Positions 1 to 7,199 of a DNA stretch of 27,488 nt are shown one piece after another. The notes beneath the pieces were generated by a model. That model worked only from the letters and a program-made list of their open reading frames with translations, ran no database searches and was not told the origin of the DNA. Position 1 is the stretch's first letter. Each line of letters opens with the position of its first letter. Source of the DNA: JBCDIQ01 sp039024295 (GTDB lineage Bacteria > Bacteroidota > Bacteroidia > J057); the NCBI GenBank assembly GCA_039024295.1, contig JBCDIQ010000024.1, positions 1-27,488 on the forward strand. Direction: 5' to 3'. Both the position numbers and the translations under genes were made by a program.

Positions 1-175
1 GGCCCGCCCGATCAGGTGGCTGATTTTAGTGGCTTCCGTTCTGGTAGCAGGAATAGTGGGCATACTGGGTGTTATTTTGATAGAGCTGGTAGGTCCGCGC
101 TTTTTTGATAAAAATAACAAACAGGACAAGGTTGCTGAGGCTCCCAAACCCAAAGCTGCTGAATTGGCTAAATGA
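1..175 (+). CDS. C-terminal end of a membrane-anchored envelope protein (possibly Wzz-like), partial
   Basis: The frame is open from the left edge (first whole codon at position 2) and stops with TGA at 173-175, giving 57 residues. It begins with a basic stretch (RPIRW) and continues with one strongly hydrophobic helix of about 25 residues. It ends in a lysine- and alanine-rich cytoplasmic-type tail (EAPKPKAAELAK). A final membrane helix plus a short charged tail is how chain-length determinant (Wzz/GNVR) and related polysaccharide co-polymerase proteins end. The next gene, an O-antigen ligase, starts inside the stop codon (ATGA overlap at 172-175), so the two are probably translated together. 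The Wzz assignment is inference from context because the diagnostic domain lies outside the window. Confidence 0.6.
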   Translation, partial: ARPIRWLILVASVLVAGIVGILGVILIELVGPRFFDKNNKQDKVAEAPKPKAAELAK

Positions 176-1662
176 TTCAAGGCAACCGAATATCTTCCCA
201 ACTCAAAGGTCATCCCCTATTTCAAAGAATCCCTCTTTGGAAATGGGGGACATTACTTGGGTTGGCACTCGTCATATTTCTGGGGGTCTATCTTTCCATC
301 CGATTCAAGATGAATCTGCTGCTGGGATTACCGGTAGCTGCTGTTGGAGTCTTATTGCTGGTGTATAACTATAAACCCTTTTTCTACCTGTTATTGGCAT
401 CCATTCCGCCCTCGGTAGAAATTTATTTTGGGGGCTCCTCGATGGATGTTGCTTCGGAGCCGTTGATGCTGCTTTTTCTGCTGCTGTTTATCATTGAACT
501 TGTTGCCGGTAGGCAATTTCCACGGGATAAGGTCATTAAGCCTTACCATATTCTGGTATTCTTATTATTGTTTTGGACCTTACTAACGAGCATTACCTCC
601 TCTTTTCCTGAGCGTTCATTTAAGTTTTTGCTAGCAAAGCTTTGGTACATCGCAGCCTTTGTCTTTATGGCAGAGCGGCTGGTGAAAAATGAAAAAACGC
701 TCAAACGCCTTTGGGCTTGTTATGTAATTCCCCTGACTGTACTTGTGGTCATTATCACGGTAAAACATGCAGGAGAAAGCTTCAGTTTTGAGTCCAGTAA
801 CCTCATCTCTGCCCCCTTCTTTGTAAATCACGTAATTTACGGAGTGACCACTGCCCTGGGTGTACCTGTTGCCATCCTCGCTGTCTATTGGTACCCTGCC
901 AAAGATTTGCGGCGGTATTTGTTTGGAATCGCAGCTTTCATCATCTTGATTGGTGCTATCTTATCCTACGCACGTGGGGCGTGGCTGGCGGTGATTCTTT
1001 CCTTCATCTGCTACTGGATGATTAAGTGGAACCTTTTCAGCAGGGCCATTTACCTGGCATTGATCGTTGCGACCCTTGCTGTGGGGTACCTGATAAAGGA
1101 CAATAATTTCTACACATTTGCCCCAGAGTATAAGACGACCATTTTTCATGAAGGAGACCTGGAGGGGCACCTATCAGCTACTTTTGATGGAACTGAGCTT
1201 TCCAGTATGGAACGTTTCTATCGCTGGGTGGCAGCCAAGAATATGATTGAAGCCCAGCCGCTGCTGGGTTTTGGGCCATCCACCTTCAACCAGGTGTACA
1301 AACGCTACACCGACGACGCCTTTAGGACCTACGTAAGCGATAACGAAGAACAATCAACGACCCATAACTATTTCCTGATGACCTTTTCGGAACAAGGCAT
1401 TGTAGGTGGGCTTTTGTTCATCATCATTTGTGTGTATATGCTCACCAAAGGACAGCGGGTTTACTTGCAGGCCTCTACTCCCCTGCGAAAGTCTCTCGTC
1501 ATGTGCGCCCTCCTTTCTATCGTGGTGGTGTTATTCCACTGCTTGTTCAATGAATTGATTGAAGTCAATAAGGTGGGCACCATGTTTTGGTTTAACCTCA
1601 CGGTTATTCACGTGGTTGAAGGCTGGGAAGAAGGTGATCAGGTGGTTTCTTTACCCAATTAG
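172..1662 (+). CDS. O-antigen ligase / Wzy-type polysaccharide polymerase family membrane protein
   Basis: This 496-residue polytopic inner-membrane protein has about a dozen hydrophobic segments, typical of the Wzy_C/O-antigen ligase family (usually 400-500 residues). The segment SYARGAWLAV (about residues 264-273) matches the conserved arginine-containing motif of the family. A large loop between two late helices (about residues 325-405) carries ERFYRW, LLGFGPSTF and THNYFL. This is the periplasmic loop that in the WaaL/Wzy family holds the catalytic arginine and histidine. The expected role is transfer or polymerisation of undecaprenyl-linked glycan at the periplasmic face. The start ATG overlaps the upstream stop, suggesting an operon with an envelope-polysaccharide gene. 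Ligase and polymerase cannot be told apart from sequence alone. Confidence 0.85.
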   Translation: MIQGNRISSQLKGHPLFQRIPLWKWGTLLGLALVIFLGVYLSIRFKMNLLLGLPVAAVGVLLLVYNYKPFFYLLLASIPPSVEIYFGGSSMDVASEPLMLLFLLLFIIELVAGRQFPRDKVIKPYHILVFLLLFWTLLTSITSSFPERSFKFLLAKLWYIAAFVFMAERLVKNEKTLKRLWACYVIPLTVLVVIITVKHAGESFSFESSNLISAPFFVNHVIYGVTTALGVPVAILAVYWYPAKDLRRYLFGIAAFIILIGAILSYARGAWLAVILSFICYWMIKWNLFSRAIYLALIVATLAVGYLIKDNNFYTFAPEYKTTIFHEGDLEGHLSATFDGTELSSMERFYRWVAAKNMIEAQPLLGFGPSTFNQVYKRYTDDAFRTYVSDNEEQSTTHNYFLMTFSEQGIVGGLLFIIICVYMLTKGQRVYLQASTPLRKSLVMCALLSIVVVLFHCLFNELIEVNKVGTMFWFNLTVIHVVEGWEEGDQVVSLPN

Positions 1663-1718
1663 CAGGCTTGCTGATTCATATCGAGCTGTGTGAAACATCC
1701 AATAAGGTGCAGGCGAGC

Positions 1719-1748
1719 AGGGTACCCACGGCCAGAGTACCTTGTTTT
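1719..1748 (+). terminator. Weak candidate terminator after the O-antigen ligase gene
   Basis: AGGGTAC (1719-1725) can pair with GTACCTT (1737-1743), including one G-T pair, around an 11-nt loop, followed by GTTTTGGG. It lies 57 nt after the ligase stop. The stem is short and the T-run has only four bases. The rest of the 1663-1962 gap shows no convincing gene or RNA on either strand. Confidence 0.3.
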
Positions 1749-1962
1749 GGGTAAATTGAGTAAGGAAGGACAAGAATAAAGCCTTTTTACGGTGAATAGA
1801 AAAGTGAGGAAAGAAATGTCCATAGGCAGCGGACAAAAGGGAGGCATATCCCGTTATATTAATAGGAAATTTCTTCCTACTCAATTGGAACATCATCACC
1901 TATCTATTTTGAATAGGCCTAAAACTGGTAGTCACTAACCTTAACATAACTCAGCCCATACC

Positions 1963-2661
1963 ATGAAAGCTACAATCAAACTGTTCGCTACGGTATTCAT
2001 GGCCTGTAGCCTCCTTGCCTGGCCAGGATGTATTGACAGAGATCCCTTGTTCGATGGAGATTCCTGCATGGAAGATTGTATCGTTTTTGAAGGGTTCGTA
2101 ACCGACCCCAACAACAATGTGCCGGTTCCTTCAGAGATCACCATTGAACATATTACCTCTCAGAGCATAATTCCTCGATTGCAGACCATCGGTAAATTTG
2201 ACACGGATGCAAATGGGTATTTTGAATTCAGCTTCGATGGCACCAACTATGCAGATGGAGCCGGATATTTTGAAATCAGCGCCGTCCAGGAAGGTTATTT
2301 GACCACGGAAAATGACGGTAGAACGGTAACAAGTATTGTTGATTCGACCTTCTTTGATTCCCCTATCAATGCCAACATAGAGCTTCGTCCGGAAGCTGCC
2401 CTTGAGGTACGCCTATCAATTGCTGACCCCGCTTCCCTTTCTGGCTGGTTCACTTACCAGTACAAATATGGGGCTACCAAGTATGGAGTTACCTAATCTG
2501 AAGAAGGCATGCCTTCTAGTAAGACCAATACCCACCAGATCGGAGGAGACCAGCAAATCCTGATCTTTTACGATTACACCCAGAATGGACAAAAAATTGA
2601 GCGAAGTGATTCTCTTTACATACGAGCAGGAGAAACTGCGGTGTATAATATTGATATCTAG
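1963..2661 (+). pseudogene. Secreted lipoprotein with carboxypeptidase-regulatory-like fold, interrupted by one in-frame TAA
   Basis: The intact first part (1963-2496, 177 residues) has a lipoprotein signal with a cysteine in LAWPGC (about residue 23). A beta-rich domain follows, containing CIVFEGFVTDPNNNVPVP and a GKFDTDANGYFEFSF stretch. This pattern is typical of carboxypeptidase-D-regulatory-like domains in Bacteroidota surface lipoproteins. At 2494-2496 the frame meets TAA, but the same frame continues without a shift for 54 more codons to TAG at 2659-2661. The downstream residues (QQILIFYDYTQNGQK, then IRAGETAVYNIDI) look like a normal C-terminal strand set. The full gene would be 232 residues. 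One base change (for example GAA or CAA to TAA) explains the break; a base-calling error or readthrough is also possible. The function of the intact protein is unknown. Confidence 0.7.
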
Positions 2662-3096
2662 GAATAGACTCTAGAACAGCATCCTTAAGCGTTAATTTTC
2701 CTGATTGGGAAGGTATTTAGGCGATTGAAAAAATTGTCCTTCAGGAGATTTCATTAATAACGGAGAGTCCCGTTCAAGCCACAAAGAAGTAAGCAAACTC
2801 CCAAAAGGCTTGGATAAGACCAGTTAGATATGATTGGGGGGAGCTTTCCAGGAATCATTCACCACTTGATAAAGGGAAATGTTTTCATTTGCAGGTACCT
2901 GGACGAGAAGAAAAAAATTGTTGGCCTGTCAAAAAAATGCCAACTTGGCCTCCATATTTTTTAGTCAGGTAACCGCTAGAATTATTCCCCACGTCAGGAA
3001 AACAGGCAATCCCTTGTGTACCAAGTCGCTCACTTCCTGCGAGGGTACAATTCAGCAGCAGAGAACAGCTTGTGGCGGATAAAAACTCGTTGGTAA
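2662..3096 (+). other. Gene-free stretch, 435 nt
   Basis: No convincing coding region or RNA was found on either strand. One short open stretch around 2721-2790 reads AIEKIVLQEISLITESPVQA and then a lysine-rich end before a stop. It is protein-like but has no start and a stop just upstream, so it could be a gene remnant or chance. A 67-codon ATG frame at 2879-3082 is rich in Lys, Arg, Thr and Cys with no recognisable pattern and is not believed to be a gene. Confidence 0.4.
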
Positions 3097-4416
3097 ATGG
3101 TTAACCCAAAATTGCACTTCTCAACAGACTATTCGATCTCCTCTATCATTTATTTTCTCATCGGGATTGCACTGTTGGCTGCGCAGAGCTGGTTGATCTA
3201 TGGAGGCGTGGAGGTATATGGCAAATTCACCAGCACCTATGTCCTTGCCACCGTATCTGTCTTTGTGGTGATCATTTACTTACTGGGAAAACGCAAGGCC
3301 CAACCTTTACAATTCCCATCGAAAAAAGGGCCCTCACCTTTCATTTGGGCCCTGGTCTCATCGGTAATCGCCTTTTTGTCCTATGAAGAGTTACGGAAAC
3401 TATTCGAATGGGAATACCCCAACCCCGGCAAATACTCCGATGTGGTGCCTCAGATCGAATGGCTGTTTACGCGATTTGTAAACGGAGAGTATCCCTATGT
3501 TCCCCTCGAAAGTTTCTCCTGGAAACCCTTTCCGGTTTATATGCCCTTTCACTGGCTTCCGGTTGGCATTACCGAGTTATTCCACCTCGATTCACGCTGG
3601 AGTGGGTATATCTTGTTACTCCTGGTCAGTGGCCTTGCAGGCTATTGGATAGGGAAGATCAAAACTGGAGGGCTTTGGAAGGTACTCGCCCTGGCACTTC
3701 CACACGTTGGCCTCTGGTATTTCATCATCGCCAAGGGCATGTCCATGCCGGTAGGCTTTGAGCTGCCCATAATGGCTTACTACTTATTGCTGGGCCTGGG
3801 CCTGATAACCGGCCGCAATTGGATCATCATCCTTGGGTTGGTCTGTTGCATCCTTTCCAGGTATACCCTGTTCTTCTGGCTGCCCTTTTTTGCCATCCTG
3901 TTTTGGCTTAATCGAGAGAAGAAAGAAAGCTTTCGAATGTGGGGGATTGTTTTTGCAGCTGGGGTCATCTTGTATGTGCTCCCGTTTATGACCCAAGACC
4001 CCATGGTCCTTTTCAAGGGAATTGCCTACCACAACAAAGCGGTCACAGCTGAATGGGCAGGATACGGAGATCCGCCGGAATCGTATACCCACCGGGGAGG
4101 CATTTACTTTGCGGGCCATTTCAAAGAGATGCTGAACGGAAAAGAAGCAGCTTACCAAGCCAAATTCGTGCGTTTCATTCAACTTTCCATGATGGGCATC
4201 CTCTTGCTCGTGGGGTTTCTTTTAACGAGGGTCAAACAAACCTGGCACTGGCGACACCTGAGTTTGGCCATGCTCAACTTAATGGTGGTCACCTTTTACC
4301 TGTTCAGTCCGTTGACCTATCATTATTACTACCTAGTGGTGACAATCCTGAGTGCCGTTCTGGTGATGGATTTGATCCCCACGTTAAAAGCACCTCATGC
4401 TGACCCGACAGAATGA
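3097..4416 (+). CDS. Polytopic membrane protein, GT-C glycosyltransferase-like
   Basis: This 439-residue protein has roughly ten to eleven hydrophobic helices. Between helices 3 and 4 lies a large polar loop (about residues 105-160) containing YSDVVPQIEWLFTRF and SWKPFPVYMPFHW. An acidic residue early in the first large extracytoplasmic loop, followed by aromatic- and proline-rich segments, is the layout of GT-C lipid-linked-sugar glycosyltransferases (mannosyltransferase/DUF2029-like). A further loop (about residues 310-350) carries AEWAGYGDPPESYTHRGG. No exact family was recognised, so the enzymatic role is inference from topology and the nearby O-antigen ligase. The start ATG at 3097 directly precedes a short basic N-terminus and the first helix. 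Confidence 0.7.
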   Translation: MVNPKLHFSTDYSISSIIYFLIGIALLAAQSWLIYGGVEVYGKFTSTYVLATVSVFVVIIYLLGKRKAQPLQFPSKKGPSPFIWALVSSVIAFLSYEELRKLFEWEYPNPGKYSDVVPQIEWLFTRFVNGEYPYVPLESFSWKPFPVYMPFHWLPVGITELFHLDSRWSGYILLLLVSGLAGYWIGKIKTGGLWKVLALALPHVGLWYFIIAKGMSMPVGFELPIMAYYLLLGLGLITGRNWIIILGLVCCILSRYTLFFWLPFFAILFWLNREKKESFRMWGIVFAAGVILYVLPFMTQDPMVLFKGIAYHNKAVTAEWAGYGDPPESYTHRGGIYFAGHFKEMLNGKEAAYQAKFVRFIQLSMMGILLLVGFLLTRVKQTWHWRHLSLAMLNLMVVTFYLFSPLTYHYYYLVVTILSAVLVMDLIPTLKAPHADPTE

Positions 4417-4443
4417 TCAGCTCCTGCTTTAAGGATCAAGATA

Positions 4444-4731
4444 TTGGGATTCAGAAAGGAACATCATCAACATGGCCTCTGGTTACAACATTGTGACCAG
4501 CACAAGGAACTGATTCATGCACTGCCCCTTTCAGGGGTAATTTTTGATTGTGAAAGGCAGTTTAGAGAATTCGCCTCCTATGGAGCCATAAACGGACGAA
4601 GCATAGCACTGAAAAGGCTTTCAGATGAGCTTTGGGAAAAATTATTCGAGTTCGTTACCAGCTACTTTGAAATGGACATGGAATTATTTGACGAATTTAA
4701 TCGGGTACAAATCTTGAAAGGTAAAACCTGA
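4444..4731 (+). CDS. Small unidentified protein, 95 aa, TTG start
   Basis: The frame has no ATG. A TTG at 4444 sits 8 nt after AAGGA (4431-4435), a plausible ribosome-binding site. The composition looks coding: an aromatic N-terminal part with several His residues (GLWLQHCDQHKELIH) leads to a helical acidic C-terminus with DELWEKLFEFVTSYFEMD. No membrane segment or signal peptide is present, so it would be cytoplasmic. It lies 27 nt after, and in the same frame as, the GT-C-like gene, with only that gene's TGA between them. It may be a coupled small gene or a separated extension of the upstream protein. No family was recognised. Confidence 0.45.
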   Translation: MGFRKEHHQHGLWLQHCDQHKELIHALPLSGVIFDCERQFREFASYGAINGRSIALKRLSDELWEKLFEFVTSYFEMDMELFDEFNRVQILKGKT

Positions 4732-4992
4732 TGCTCATCATATACCTCAACCTTGAAGAACGGTCAACCGCATGGCCATCACAGCAAATGTACACGATCT
4801 TATGGCAAAGCTGTTAACCCTGTGTCTTATCCCATGCAAGCGCATAGATGCCAGGTAATTCCTACTCACATACGGAGATGGTATAACATGACTTATAGCT
4901 GCTGAAACCAAGTAATGATTTGGCCCATAAAGACAGAATGATGCCTAACTTTACCTGTTGCCACGGCCTTTTACCCAACCAATTGTAACGAA

Positions 4993-5658
4993 ATGAGAAA
5001 ACTAACCTGCTACTTCATCCTATTTCTGATCCTTGTCCCCTCCATTGTGATCGGGCAAAACCAGACGCAATACTATCCCTCTGGAAAAAAGAAATATGAA
5101 GTAAAAACCCAATCCAAAGGCTTTTACAAAGTCTGGTATTACGAAAATGGAAAAAAGAAATCACAAGCTTTCTTTGATAAAGCTGGTACATGGATAGGCA
5201 TCAAAAGATGGAATGAACAAGGAAAACTAACTGAGAACAGGGACTTTGAATCCGAGCGGAAGCAAAAAGGAGCTGTTGATCTTTCCCATATCGCATGGCC
5301 AACCTTGGACAGCGTAAGCACCGTTGTTGTTTCCAGCAAATATGGCAGCTCTGTCCCTCAGGACATTAACAAAGGAGACACCCTCCTATTTCACTATAAA
5401 TGCCTGGACTACCTGGGCTATGAATATGACAATTCATTCGAAAGGAACATACCCTTACTGATAGTGGTGGGGAACACCCAATTTTTACCCGCTTTCACAG
5501 AGGAGGTTTCAAAACTCAGCCCAGGAGACAAAGCCTACATCAGAATTCCACCAGCATACGGCTATGGCAACAAACCTGCTGGTAACTTCCCGCCCAATAC
5601 AACCCTGGTATATTATGTGGAAATACTTGAAATAAGAACAGGAATCCCAAAGCGTTAA
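4993..5658 (+). CDS. Secreted FKBP-type peptidyl-prolyl isomerase with N-terminal MORN-like repeats
   Basis: This 221-residue protein has a signal peptide ending near IVIG-Q (about residue 21). Residues 24-80 hold YYPSGKKKYE, VWYYENGKKKSQ and IKRWNEQGKLTEN. These are MORN-variant repeats of the kind common in Bacteroidota (toxin-antitoxin-antidote-like YWxNG units). The FKBP domain spans about residues 127-215, with EYDNSFE (the usual FD replaced by YD), FLPAFTEEV, IPPAYGYG and a final strand VYYVEIL. The Tyr of AYGYG is kept, while the Trp at the pocket base is Phe. Its likely job is protein folding in the periplasm. A loose promoter-like pair (TTTG at 4919, TAACTTTA at 4946) lies upstream, but its spacing of 23 nt is long. 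The 4732-4992 gap holds nothing else visible. Confidence 0.85.
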   Translation: MRKLTCYFILFLILVPSIVIGQNQTQYYPSGKKKYEVKTQSKGFYKVWYYENGKKKSQAFFDKAGTWIGIKRWNEQGKLTENRDFESERKQKGAVDLSHIAWPTLDSVSTVVVSSKYGSSVPQDINKGDTLLFHYKCLDYLGYEYDNSFERNIPLLIVVGNTQFLPAFTEEVSKLSPGDKAYIRIPPAYGYGNKPAGNFPPNTTLVYYVEILEIRTGIPKR

Positions 5659-5882
5659 CAGCAGTTGAGCCCTCGGTATTCCAATACCTGAGGGATCAGC
5701 GATGCGTCTCACCCCAAAGATGTTTTCCCGCTGGGACTCCCAATTTCTCAATCCTTCCGATCCCCTCAGGCAACGGAACCTTATGCCTTGACTTTATTGA
5801 ACAGGAACAGTTGCTTCTCCTAAAAAGCGGTGCGCCTTTCAAAGGTGGTGTAGGAGCGTTCTCAAATGAGATCGAAGAGGAA

Positions 5883-5921
5883 GAAAATCAAAACGGCCCA
5901 TACGCAATGCATGAGCCGTTT
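5883..5921 (-). terminator. Terminator of tRNA-Leu on the minus strand
   Basis: On the minus strand the segment pairs AAACGGC (5921-5915) with GCCGTTT (5897-5891), with further CAT/ATG pairing inside. It is followed by TTTTGATTTTC. It lies 9 nt past the encoded CCA of the tRNA, as expected for a single-gene tRNA transcript. The rest of 5659-5929 has no supported gene. Confidence 0.7.
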
Positions 5922-5929
5922 ATCATAAG

Positions 5930-6014
5930 TGGTACCCAGGGTGGGACTCGAACCCACACGGGTCGCCCCATTGGTGTTTGAGACCAACGCGTCTACCAAT
6001 TCCGCCACCTGGGC
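5930..6014 (-). tRNA. tRNA-Leu(CAA)
   Basis: The minus strand folds as an 85-nt cloverleaf. The acceptor GCCCAGG pairs with CCTGGGT, with the first pair a G-U. The D-arm region is TGGCGGAATTGGTAGACGC, and the anticodon stem TTGGT/ACCAA holds loop CTCAAAC with anticodon CAA. A variable arm and a T-arm with GTTCGAGTC follow. CCA is encoded at the 3' end (5932-5930). It reads UUG codons. Confidence 0.95.
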
Positions 6015-6133
6015 CTCTGGACATGCACCGGGCAAAACCCTTTACAAATCCGGCTTACAAAAGTAGGAAGCGGGAACTGTTTTCGCAATTTTTTGGCAGG
6101 AAAAGTCCCTATCACCGGAAGGGATTTTCTGTT

Positions 6134-6141
6134 TAACTTTG
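6134..6141 (+). promoter_or_regulatory. Bacteroidota -7 element next to the hydrolase start (possible leaderless transcript)
   Basis: TAACTTTG matches the TAnnTTTG -7 consensus exactly and ends 4 nt before the ATG at 6146. Transcription would then begin at or very near the start codon. No good -33 TTTG is visible at the right spacing; the nearest (6092-6095) is too far upstream. Confidence 0.4.
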
Positions 6142-6145
6142 CCGG

Positions 6146-6910
6146 ATGCAACTCAACCACAAAGTGTATGGGCAAGGCCCCGCCCTGATCATCTTGCATG
6201 GGCTGTTTGGTTCGCTGGACAACTGGGTGAGCCATGCCCGGCAGCTCTCGGTGGATTACACCGTCTTTTTGGTAGACCAACGCAACCACGGACGCTCCCC
6301 TCACGACCCGGCATTTTCCTACCCCGTCATGGCCGAAGACCTGCATGAGTTCATGGCCCAGCAGGGCATTCGTCAGGCACATTTGCTGGGGCATTCGATG
6401 GGCGGCAAGACCGTCATGACATTCGCCGACCGCTATCCCGACCAGGTGGATAAGCTCATCGTGGCGGACATGGCCCCCAAGCAGTATCCGCCTCATCACA
6501 ACGATGTGGTGGCTGCCATGAAAAGCATTGACCTGGCTACCCTCTCTTCTCGGCAGGAGGCCAACGAGTTGATGCTGCCCTTGATTCCGGAACTGGGCGT
6601 ACGCCAGTTTCTGCTCAAAAGCCTCGGCAGGGATGAAGTCAAAAACTTCCGCTGGAAATTTAACTTGCCCGTCCTGATAGAAACGTACCCCAACATCATT
6701 GCGGATACCCCTATTGGGTTTCCGTTTGAGGGCCCTACCCTATTCGTACATGGCGGCAATAGCCATTACCTGGCAGAATCTGATAAACCCGCCATCGAGG
6801 AGGTTTTTCCCCATGCGACCTTTGCCAAAATTCCTGGGGCTGGTCACTGGCTTCATGCCGAGAAGCCCGCGGAGTTTCTGAAAATTGTTCAGGGATTTTT
6901 GGAGGGGTGA
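6146..6910 (+). CDS. Alpha/beta-hydrolase, YbfF-type esterase
   Basis: This 254-residue cytoplasmic hydrolase has no signal peptide, and its length fits the YbfF family. The oxyanion-hole segment is LHGLFGSLDNW (H18-G19). The nucleophile elbow GHSMGG has Ser84. ADMAPKQY has Asp108, the position of the conserved Asp in YbfF-like esterases. GAGHWLHAEKP has the catalytic His234. The physiological ester substrate is unknown for this family. The last 168 nt (residues 200-254 plus stop) are repeated just downstream as a truncated copy, and an 18-bp palindrome follows the stop. The gene stands alone between a leftward tRNA and a convergent desaturase. Confidence 0.88.
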   Translation: MQLNHKVYGQGPALIILHGLFGSLDNWVSHARQLSVDYTVFLVDQRNHGRSPHDPAFSYPVMAEDLHEFMAQQGIRQAHLLGHSMGGKTVMTFADRYPDQVDKLIVADMAPKQYPPHHNDVVAAMKSIDLATLSSRQEANELMLPLIPELGVRQFLLKSLGRDEVKNFRWKFNLPVLIETYPNIIADTPIGFPFEGPTLFVHGGNSHYLAESDKPAIEEVFPHATFAKIPGAGHWLHAEKPAEFLKIVQGFLEG

Positions 6911-6919
6911 AAAAGAAGG

Positions 6920-6958
6920 AAAAACGCTGACAGGGTTTCGAACCCTGTCAGCGTTTTT
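6920..6958. repeat. Palindromic repeat copy 1, also a bidirectional terminator
   Basis: A perfect 18-bp inverted repeat has a core left arm AACGCTGACAGGGTT, loop TCG and right arm AACCCTGTCAGCGTT, with A-runs outside on the left and T-runs on the right. It starts 10 nt after the hydrolase stop and can end transcription in either direction. A second copy of the same core, with changes, is at 7145-7177. Confidence 0.85.
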
Positions 6959-6960
6959 TG

Positions 6961-7135
6961 GGCCCCATTCGTGCATGGAGGCAATAGTCACTACCTCGTG
7001 GAGTCGGATAAACCTGCCATCAAGGAGGTTTTTCCTCATGCAACCTTCGCCAAAATCCCCGGAGCGGGCCATTGGCTGCATGCGGAAAAGCCCGCGGAGT
7101 TTCTGGAGATTGTGCAGGGATTTTTGGAAGGGTGA
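6961..7135 (+). pseudogene. Truncated second copy of the hydrolase 3' end
   Basis: From 6968 the frame reads 55 residues and a stop that align without gaps to residues 200-254 of the upstream hydrolase (6743-6910). By direct count 27 of 168 bases differ, but only three residues differ (Ala-Val, Glu-Lys, Lys-Glu). The catalytic-His segment GAGHWLHAEKP is intact, but the nucleophile and oxyanion parts are absent, so it cannot be an active enzyme. Homology begins at GGGCCC right after palindrome copy 1, with a 5-nt deletion relative to the parent. No start codon with a promoter is seen. Confidence 0.85.
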
Positions 7136-7144
7136 GCAAACAAA

Positions 7145-7177
7145 AACGCTATCAGGGTTCAGAACCCTGACAGCGTT
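7145..7177. repeat. Palindromic repeat copy 2, likely terminator for the leftward desaturase
   Basis: Left arm AACGCTATCAGGGTT, loop CAG and right arm AACCCTGACAGCGTT form a 15-bp stem with one A-C mismatch (7151/7171). Compared with copy 1, the central pair is flipped from A-T to T-A on both arms, so pairing is kept. On the minus strand the hairpin is followed by TTTTTG, placing a terminator 23 nt beyond the desaturase stop. Confidence 0.8.
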
Positions 7178-7199
7178 AAATAATATCAGCATTCATGCT

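Noticed and set aside
1651..1899. 82-codon minus-strand frame after the O-antigen ligase
   Set aside because: It overlaps the ligase end and its composition (many Pro, Phe, Ser, His, no domain pattern) is like non-coding reading.
2879..3082. 67-codon plus-strand ATG frame before the GT-C-like gene
   Set aside because: It has no recognisable pattern, no promoter, and unfavourable composition; treated as chance.
5670..5692. Stem-loop CCCTC-GGTA / TACC-T-GAGGG just after the FKBP stop
   Set aside because: It has a bulge and no T-run on either strand, so it is not called as a terminator.
5817..5856. Nested CTCCTA/TAGGAG and CGCCT/AGGTG pairing that might be a small RNA
   Set aside because: The pairs are short and separated by mismatches, with no promoter or terminator that fits.
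5652..5998. Open plus-strand frame of over 100 codons after the FKBP gene, with protein-like stretches such as AGTPNFSILPIPSGNGT
   Set aside because: It has no start codon, begins inside the FKBP gene in another frame, and runs into the tRNA; no family pattern is recognisable.
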